A DNA stretch of 37,939 nucleotides from Nitrospina sp. (GTDB taxonomy: Bacteria; Nitrospinota; Nitrospinia; Nitrospinales; VA-1), in assembly GCA_018664975.1 (NCBI GenBank), contig JABIXH010000146.1, forward strand, positions 1 through 37,939, written 5' to 3'. The translations under genes and the position numbers were made by a program. Below are positions 29,753 to 37,939 of the stretch, in pieces; within the stretch, counting starts at the first letter, position 1; each line of letters starts with the position of its first letter. The notes beneath the pieces were generated by a model that saw only the letters and a program-made list of their open reading frames with translations, had not been told where the DNA came from and searched no databases.

Positions 29753-29763
29753 TGAATAATTCA
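29753..29763. promoter_or_regulatory. Candidate regulator half-site pair (TGAATAATTCA) upstream of argD
   Basis: Inverted TGAAT/ATTCA, resembling ArgR-box half-sites; a similar TGAATTATTCT lies at 29809-29819. Confidence 0.35.
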
Positions 29764-29834
29764 TTGTTTTTATATTTTTCAATAAATATTTATGCTAAAG
29801 TTTCTTCCTGAATTATTCTCACATACTAAATCAA

Positions 29835-31025
29835 ATGAACAAGAACATCATCAAGCTTACTGAAAAACATGTTGCCGGAACGTATGGTCGTTACCCCATT
29901 GCCCTGGTAAAGGGAAAAGGCTCCAAAGTCTGGGATAAATCAGGAAAACAGTACATTGACTTTGTCAGCGGCCTGGCGGTTGACAACCTGGGACATTGCC
30001 ATCCTGCTGTGGTCTCGGCCATAAAAAAACAGGCTGAAAAACTGATCCATGTATCCAACTTATACCATATCGAACCGCAATCCCTATTAGCGGAAAAACT
30101 GACTTCGCTGAGTTTTGCGGACAAAGTTTTTTTCTGCAACAGCGGAACAGAGGCCAATGAGGCGGCCATCAAACTCGCCCGCAAGTTTTTTTTCGACCAA
30201 GGCAAAGCCCATCAAAATGAGATCATTACCATGCACAACTCGTTTCATGGGCGCACCCTGGGTTCACTCTCGGCAACAGCACAAAAAAAGTTTCACACGG
30301 GATTCAAGCCACTTCTTCCAGGCTTTAAATATATTCCCTTTAATAATTTACCTGCCGCACGCAAAGCAATAACAAAAAAAACCTGCGCAATTCTGGTGGA
30401 ACCTATACAAGGAGAGGGAGGAGTAAATATCCCCGACCCTTCTTACCTCAAAGGGTTAAAGAAAATCTGCCGGGAACATGGCATTCTCTTGATTTTTGAT
30501 GAAGTGCAAACAGGCTTCGGTCGCACAGGAAAACTTTTTGCTTATGAGATTTATAAAACCAAACCGGATATCATGACCCTGGCAAAAGCCATGGCTGGCG
30601 GCGTTGCCATAGGAGCCATGGCAGCCACCAATCGGGTTATGAAGTCTTTTGTTCCAGGAACCCATGCCGCAACATTTGGTGGCAATCCCCTGGCTTGTTC
30701 TGCCGCCTTAGCTTCTCTGCAAGTGCTTACCGGAAAAAACTTTTTAAGCAAAGCCAACGAAACAGCCAACTATTTTTTAAAACGTTTGAAAGAAATTGAT
30801 AATCCCGTTATTAAAGAAGCCCGCGGAACCGGGATGTTTCTCGCCCTGGAATTGAAAAAACCAGGCAACGAAATAGTTATCGACTGTATGAAACAAGGAT
30901 TCTTGATCAATTGTATCCAACAGAATGTATTGCGTTTCATACCTCCTCTTATTATTACCCGAAAGGATATCGACAGCTTGGTTTCCGTGCTGTCCAATAG
31001 CCTCGTCAAACTGAACAATAAATAG
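29835..31025 (+). CDS. argD: Acetylornithine aminotransferase
   Basis: 396 aa; YGRYPIALVKGKGSKVWD, FCNSGTEANEAAIKLARK, LIFDEVQTGFGRTGKLFAYE, HAATFGGNPLACSAA. Confidence 0.95.
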   Translation: MNKNIIKLTEKHVAGTYGRYPIALVKGKGSKVWDKSGKQYIDFVSGLAVDNLGHCHPAVVSAIKKQAEKLIHVSNLYHIEPQSLLAEKLTSLSFADKVFFCNSGTEANEAAIKLARKFFFDQGKAHQNEIITMHNSFHGRTLGSLSATAQKKFHTGFKPLLPGFKYIPFNNLPAARKAITKKTCAILVEPIQGEGGVNIPDPSYLKGLKKICREHGILLIFDEVQTGFGRTGKLFAYEIYKTKPDIMTLAKAMAGGVAIGAMAATNRVMKSFVPGTHAATFGGNPLACSAALASLQVLTGKNFLSKANETANYFLKRLKEIDNPVIKEARGTGMFLALELKKPGNEIVIDCMKQGFLINCIQQNVLRFIPPLIITRKDIDSLVSVLSNSLVKLNNK

Positions 31026-31049
31026 CGAACGTTTTAACTAATTCTGAAA

Positions 31050-31961
31050 ATGAAAAAAGACCTCCTAGCCATCAGCGACTGTAACCACGAAGAAATTCTG
31101 GCCTTGTTTGAAAAGTCTGCAGACCTGAAAGAAAAACGCCAAAAAGGAATCCAACATCTGCCTTTAAAAGGTAAAACCCTGGGTATGATTTTCAACAAAC
31201 ACTCCACGAGAACTCGCATATCATTTGAAGTAGGCATGTTTGAGCTTGGCGGACATGCATTGTTTTTGACAGGCGACCAACTACAATTAAACCGCGGAGA
31301 AACCATAAAGGATTCCGCCCAGGTTCTATCCCGTTACTTGAATGGGATATTAATAAGGACCTACGACCATCAGGAAGTCGTTGCGCTTGCTGAGCATGCT
31401 TCGATACCTGTGATCAACGGACTTACAGACTTCAATCATCCTTTACAAATTCTTTCAGATATTTTCACCATCAAGGAAAAATTGGGTCACATCGAAGGGG
31501 TGAAAATAGCATATGTAGGAGACGGAAATAATGTTGCCTATTCATGGATGGCAGGCGCTTCCTTAATGGGGATGAATCTGGTAATAGCCAGCCCCAAAAG
31601 CTTACAACCCAGCCCGCCTCCATCACTAGAAGGAAATGGCAAAGTAGAAGTTGTTGAGGACCCCTTTGAAGCGGTCAAAAATGCAGATGTTATTTATACC
31701 GATGTTTGGATAAGCATGGGAGATGAAGAAGATGCAGAAAACAAAAAAAAGCTCCTTCTTCCCTATCAGATAAACCAGAAACTGGTCGATTCCGCCAAAG
31801 AAGATGTCATGGTGATGCACTGCCTTCCCGCACACCGGGATATGGAAATCACATCAGAAGTTCTGGATGGTGAACATTCCATTGTTTTCGATCAAGCTGA
31901 GAACCGGCTTCATGTTCAAAAAGCGATCCTTGAAACATTGTTATTAAAACCAACTAAGTGA
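31050..31961 (+). CDS. argF: Ornithine carbamoyltransferase
   Basis: 303 aa; FNKHSTRTRISFEVGMFELGGHALFL, NGLTDFNHPLQILSDIFT, MHCLPAHRDMEIT. Confidence 0.97.
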   Translation: MKKDLLAISDCNHEEILALFEKSADLKEKRQKGIQHLPLKGKTLGMIFNKHSTRTRISFEVGMFELGGHALFLTGDQLQLNRGETIKDSAQVLSRYLNGILIRTYDHQEVVALAEHASIPVINGLTDFNHPLQILSDIFTIKEKLGHIEGVKIAYVGDGNNVAYSWMAGASLMGMNLVIASPKSLQPSPPPSLEGNGKVEVVEDPFEAVKNADVIYTDVWISMGDEEDAENKKKLLLPYQINQKLVDSAKEDVMVMHCLPAHRDMEITSEVLDGEHSIVFDQAENRLHVQKAILETLLLKPTK

Positions 31962-32023
31962 TGTAGACGGCATTCTAATATGGGTTCCAGGAATACAAAA
32001 TTCAAATCAACGAAAAGACTGTA

Positions 32024-34862
<2,839 letters not shown>

Positions 34863-34893
34863 GACGCGACAGACAGTTGCTGGCAGAATGCTA

Positions 34894-35241
34894 TCAACCT
34901 TCCAGGATTCCGAGAATCTTGAATTCATGGATATCATATCCTGAGCGCCGGGGCAGGGAGGATTGCACAACCGCTTTGAGCAATTCCAACTTTTCAGAAT
35001 CCAACCAGTCGAGCAGATGTTCAAAAATCTGTTCCGGAAAATAAAGCGTTAAGTTGAGCTTCGCTCTCTGATACACAAAACCCGACCTCATAGGATTTGC
35101 CCGCATTGGTTTGTACTCCACATGCCCTTCCAGCATATAATCTGCTACCTCCTTCCACTCCTTCCCGACTTTATTCAGGTTCTCACGAACAAGAGACAAA
35201 AGTCGCCCCTGCTCAGGAAGTTCATAGCTATAACTAGGCAT
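34894..35241 (-). CDS. Conserved-looking hypothetical protein, 115 aa
   Basis: ORF in an otherwise gene-free slot, 8 nt downstream of the methyltransferase gene on the same strand; no family recognised. Confidence 0.6.
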   Translation of the reverse strand: MPSYSYELPEQGRLLSLVRENLNKVGKEWKEVADYMLEGHVEYKPMRANPMRSGFVYQRAKLNLTLYFPEQIFEHLLDWLDSEKLELLKAVVQSSLPRRSGYDIHEFKILGILEG

Positions 35242-35249
35242 AGTTTTTT

Positions 35250-36116
35250 CTATTTAGAGGGTTCGGCCATCAACCTGGCCCTTAAAGCCAGAAATAATGG
35301 GATTTCTTTTCGGGCTCTATTTTCTGCCTTAGACCTTTTTCCCGGAAGACTGTTCTTATTTGAGATCCACTCTTCCATTGCATCAACGCAAAATCCCGCT
35401 TGAACCAAAGTGGAAATATAACTTTGTAACGGACGGTGATAGGTAAGCGTATATGAGTCGGGGTCAGCAAATGGCGGGGTCAGAATAGGAACGGCGGTTT
35501 CTGTTAAATAATGATCGACTCGCCGGTATTCGAGTTTCTTTTCCTCATCCCATCCCCAGTGAGATTGTCGGGGAATACGAAAGCAAGGGTGCGTCATCAC
35601 CAACACAAAACATTTTCCCGTCTTTAACCATCGTCCTGCACTTTTAAAAAGTAAATCCATTTTTTCTATATTTTGTATCGCCATCAGACAGGCAATTCCA
35701 TCGAAAATATTTTCCTTAAAATTATCCGGGTTTCCAGCATCTCCGACATGATACCGAATGGAAGGACCCGAACGCCCTCGGGCATATTTCAACAGCTCAG
35801 AAGAGGAATCCAATCCCTCAACATGAATCCCTTTTTTAGCTAAAAAGCGGGAAAACACTCCCTGGCCGCAGGCCAGATCCAGAACCCGATCTTTCTTCCC
35901 AACTTCCAGCAAGCGGAATACTCCCGGCATTATGATGTCCTTCTGAAAATCTGTACCCTGGCTACCCACCAGTGAGTCGTACCAGCGGGAAGCCTGATCC
36001 CAAAGCGTCAACTCTTTCTTCTCCGAAGGTTTTGATACACCTCTGGCTTTTCTATTTCTGTTTTGTGTACCGACTTTATTTTTCACAGGTTTAAATTTAC
36101 TAGATTTTGGCATCAT
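35250..36116 (-). CDS. Class I SAM-dependent methyltransferase (ORF extends to 36131; start more likely at an internal Met)
   Basis: VLDLACGQGVFSRFLAKKGIHVEGLDSSSELLKYARGR SAM-binding motif; basic N-terminal extension PKSSKFKPVKNKVGTQNRNRKARG. Confidence 0.87.
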   Translation of the reverse strand: MMPKSSKFKPVKNKVGTQNRNRKARGVSKPSEKKELTLWDQASRWYDSLVGSQGTDFQKDIIMPGVFRLLEVGKKDRVLDLACGQGVFSRFLAKKGIHVEGLDSSSELLKYARGRSGPSIRYHVGDAGNPDNFKENIFDGIACLMAIQNIEKMDLLFKSAGRWLKTGKCFVLVMTHPCFRIPRQSHWGWDEEKKLEYRRVDHYLTETAVPILTPPFADPDSYTLTYHRPLQSYISTLVQAGFCVDAMEEWISNKNSLPGKRSKAENRARKEIPLFLALRARLMAEPSK

Positions 36117-36125
36117 TCTCCAACA

Positions 36126-36145
36126 TTCCACCTTATAATGTGGAA
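36126..36145. promoter_or_regulatory. Near-perfect 20-bp palindrome between divergent genes
   Basis: TTCCACCTTATAATGTGGAA: 9 of 10 positions self-complementary. Confidence 0.4.
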
Positions 36146-36225
36146 GGACATATTGTTTTTATCTATAATCGATGAATTGATAGAATAATTATTCACCCAC
36201 CAATTTTTACAACCCCTTCAACTTC

Positions 36226-36699
36226 ATGCTAAAACCCAGTCTCCAGACCCTACTTACCCGAAGAGTATTTTTTTTCTTTCTTCTGCTGACTTTTGTATCC
36301 TGCCACACTCTTGACCCTCACTATAAAACCCAGGAGAATCTGGACCTGAGTATTGAGGCCTTTAACTTTGAGTTTGAAAGCAAGGCATTAGAGTCCAGTG
36401 CCCGGTTCGTTCACCCGTCCTTTCGCTCTAAGTATATGGCAAAATCTCTGGAGATAATTCAACGCGTCACCTTTTTTGAAGCGACCATTTTAGATATCAA
36501 ATTTTTCAAAAATGAGATTCCTGCAGTCACCACACCCAAAGGGCCCGAAGAAGGTTTCACCCGAACTATTGTTACCATCCGCTATCAAGTTGCGGTACTA
36601 CCCAGCACCAAATTAAAAACCCTGACTATTGAGCAAGAATGGGTTCTCCATAGAGGACAGTGGGTGATCATTCCAGACCTGAACTCCCTCCTCGAATAA
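36226..36699 (+). CDS. Putative lipoprotein, 157 aa
   Basis: Signal peptide MLKPSLQTLLTRRVFFFFLLLTFVSC with lipobox-like FVSC; no family recognised for the mature part. Confidence 0.65.
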   Translation: MLKPSLQTLLTRRVFFFFLLLTFVSCHTLDPHYKTQENLDLSIEAFNFEFESKALESSARFVHPSFRSKYMAKSLEIIQRVTFFEATILDIKFFKNEIPAVTTPKGPEEGFTRTIVTIRYQVAVLPSTKLKTLTIEQEWVLHRGQWVIIPDLNSLLE

Positions 36700-36715
36700 T
36701 TGAGGTATTAATGAT

Positions 36716-37405
36716 CTACAATACCACCTCAACCGTTTCATTCAGGGAAATCGTTGTTGGAGTGACCTTGCAGTTCATACCATAAAGTTCCACACCTTCA
36801 CTACTTGCTTTTCGCAACCACTCTCCAAAAACGGGGTCGATGTCATCATTACAGGTGATAGATCGAGTGTCGGATCTTTGAGAAACAAACACCACTGCCG
36901 CCCGGTAGCCTTTTGCGCAGAACTCCGTTAACTCTTTAACATGTTTGACTCCCCGCTCTGTCGGGGCATCAGGAAACTTTCCCTTTCCCTGCTCGACCAA
37001 ACTCACTGATTTCACTTCTATGTACGCAGGGTTTACGGGAAACCCTAATCTAAAATCGAATCGACTGTTCCTCACCTTCACTTCGCTAGCAAATTCCGAG
37101 TAGCCTTGCAGAAATGGGAGTGTCCGCTTTAGTAACGCTTCCTGAATCAGGGCATTGGCAAAGACTGGAAATACTGAAACCCATATTGAACCGTGCCGCA
37201 CCAAAACCAGCGTGTAGTCTGTTTTACGTTTAGGGCTGGGCTGGTAAACCAGTCGCACCTTCCTCCCATCTAACATCAACCCTGGCAAACGACCGGGATC
37301 AGGCACATGGGCCAAAACTTCCTCACCCTTCACCTCAACATGTGCCAGGTAACGATTCGGTCGTTTCAGAAAGATACCATCAACAATATTATCGCCAAAT
37401 CTCAT
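36716..37405 (-). CDS. sfsA: SfsA family DNA/RNA nuclease
   Basis: 229 aa; FLKRPNRYLAHVEVKGEEVLAHVPDPGRLPGLM, SRFDFRL, YIEVKSVSLVEQGKGKFPDAPTERGVKHVKEL. Confidence 0.94.
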   Translation of the reverse strand: MRFGDNIVDGIFLKRPNRYLAHVEVKGEEVLAHVPDPGRLPGLMLDGRKVRLVYQPSPKRKTDYTLVLVRHGSIWVSVFPVFANALIQEALLKRTLPFLQGYSEFASEVKVRNSRFDFRLGFPVNPAYIEVKSVSLVEQGKGKFPDAPTERGVKHVKELTEFCAKGYRAAVVFVSQRSDTRSITCNDDIDPVFGEWLRKASSEGVELYGMNCKVTPTTISLNETVEVVL

Positions 37406-37541
37406 CTATCGGAAACCGTTCTCCCTGCAACAAAGAGGGTTGGGGGAAAATGCAAGTTTGGTCTGCATGATAACTGGGCAAAGACTCATCAAGCCGAGAA
37501 TACTCATTGCCAGCAATTGCCAGCTGGTCTCACGCCCAGTG

Positions 37542-37939
37542 TTAGTGGTGACCGTTTTCTCCCCCGGTAGGGAGATTGATTGATTTTTCCAGGTGGAGTA
37601 AAGAATCTACCGATGGAGTAACACGATCAATAAAAGGTTTGGGATAAAGGCCTATCAATAAAATAAGCAGGCAGGCGGGTAAAATAAGTTTGAACTCACA
37701 TTTATCAATATCAGTCAACCCTTCAGGCAAGTCCTCGGAGTTTTCCTGCATTGATCCCTGGAACATGTACAACATATATATGGAAGCGAAAACAATCGAC
37801 AACCCACCCATCAAAACAAGGATGCCCGATAACCCTGAAAACATAGTGGATGTCCAAACTCCCATCAAAATCAAGAATTCTCCGACAAAACCATTCAATC
37901 CAGGAAGCCCGAGAGCGGCCAGCATAATCAGCATAAAAG
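37542..37939 (-). CDS. nuoM: NADH-quinone oxidoreductase subunit M, C-terminal part; 5' truncated by window edge
   Basis: ALGLPGLNGFVGEFLILMGVW and ASIYMLYMFQGSMQ typical of NuoM; frame remains open to the window end. Confidence 0.9.
   Translation of the reverse strand, partial: FMLIMLAALGLPGLNGFVGEFLILMGVWTSTMFSGLSGILVLMGGLSIVFASIYMLYMFQGSMQENSEDLPEGLTDIDKCEFKLILPACLLILLIGLYPKPFIDRVTPSVDSLLHLEKSINLPTGGENGHH

Noticed and set aside
37506-37524. Tandem ATTGCCAGC direct repeat as a CRISPR-like or regulatory repeat
   Set aside because: Only two 9-bp copies separated by one base; too small to support a repeat element.

Overview
The window is a gene-dense bacterial chromosomal segment with essentially all housekeeping content. 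I found no rRNA, tRNA, CRISPR array, transposase or prophage. The lineage is uncertain; the gene mix suggests a Nitrospinae- or deltaproteobacteria-like Gram-negative, which is inference only. Recognisable blocks are: SRAP (partial), a TPMT-like methyltransferase, a 2-hydroxyacid dehydrogenase, a TraB-family protein, uvrB, a PilZ protein, the mreB-mreC-mreD-mrdA cell-shape operon, a PpiD/SurA-type isomerase, a ThiD-ThiN fusion, a fis/glmU'/NTase-LbH/glmS UDP-GlcNAc block, mtaB plus a SAM hydroxide adenosyltransferase plus smpB, an ispA-dxs-hisB-hisH operon, nhaD, comF, argD-argF, an MscS-like protein plus tgt, methyltransferases, sfsA and the nuoM C-terminus (partial). The most interesting signal is the GlmU locus. 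It contains a 248-aa GlmU with only the uridylyltransferase domain. Next to it is a two-domain nucleotidyltransferase/left-handed beta-helix protein whose canonical catalytic residues appear substituted in both domains. Other points of interest are a 22-bp perfect palindrome and a hairpin-rich leader upstream of nhaD, an MscS-like protein with an apparent tandem pair of beta-domains, a GNGKK-repeat tail on Dxs, and candidate operators upstream of argD, uvrB and a divergent lipoprotein/methyltransferase pair. I found no clear evidence of a wholly novel multi-gene system.
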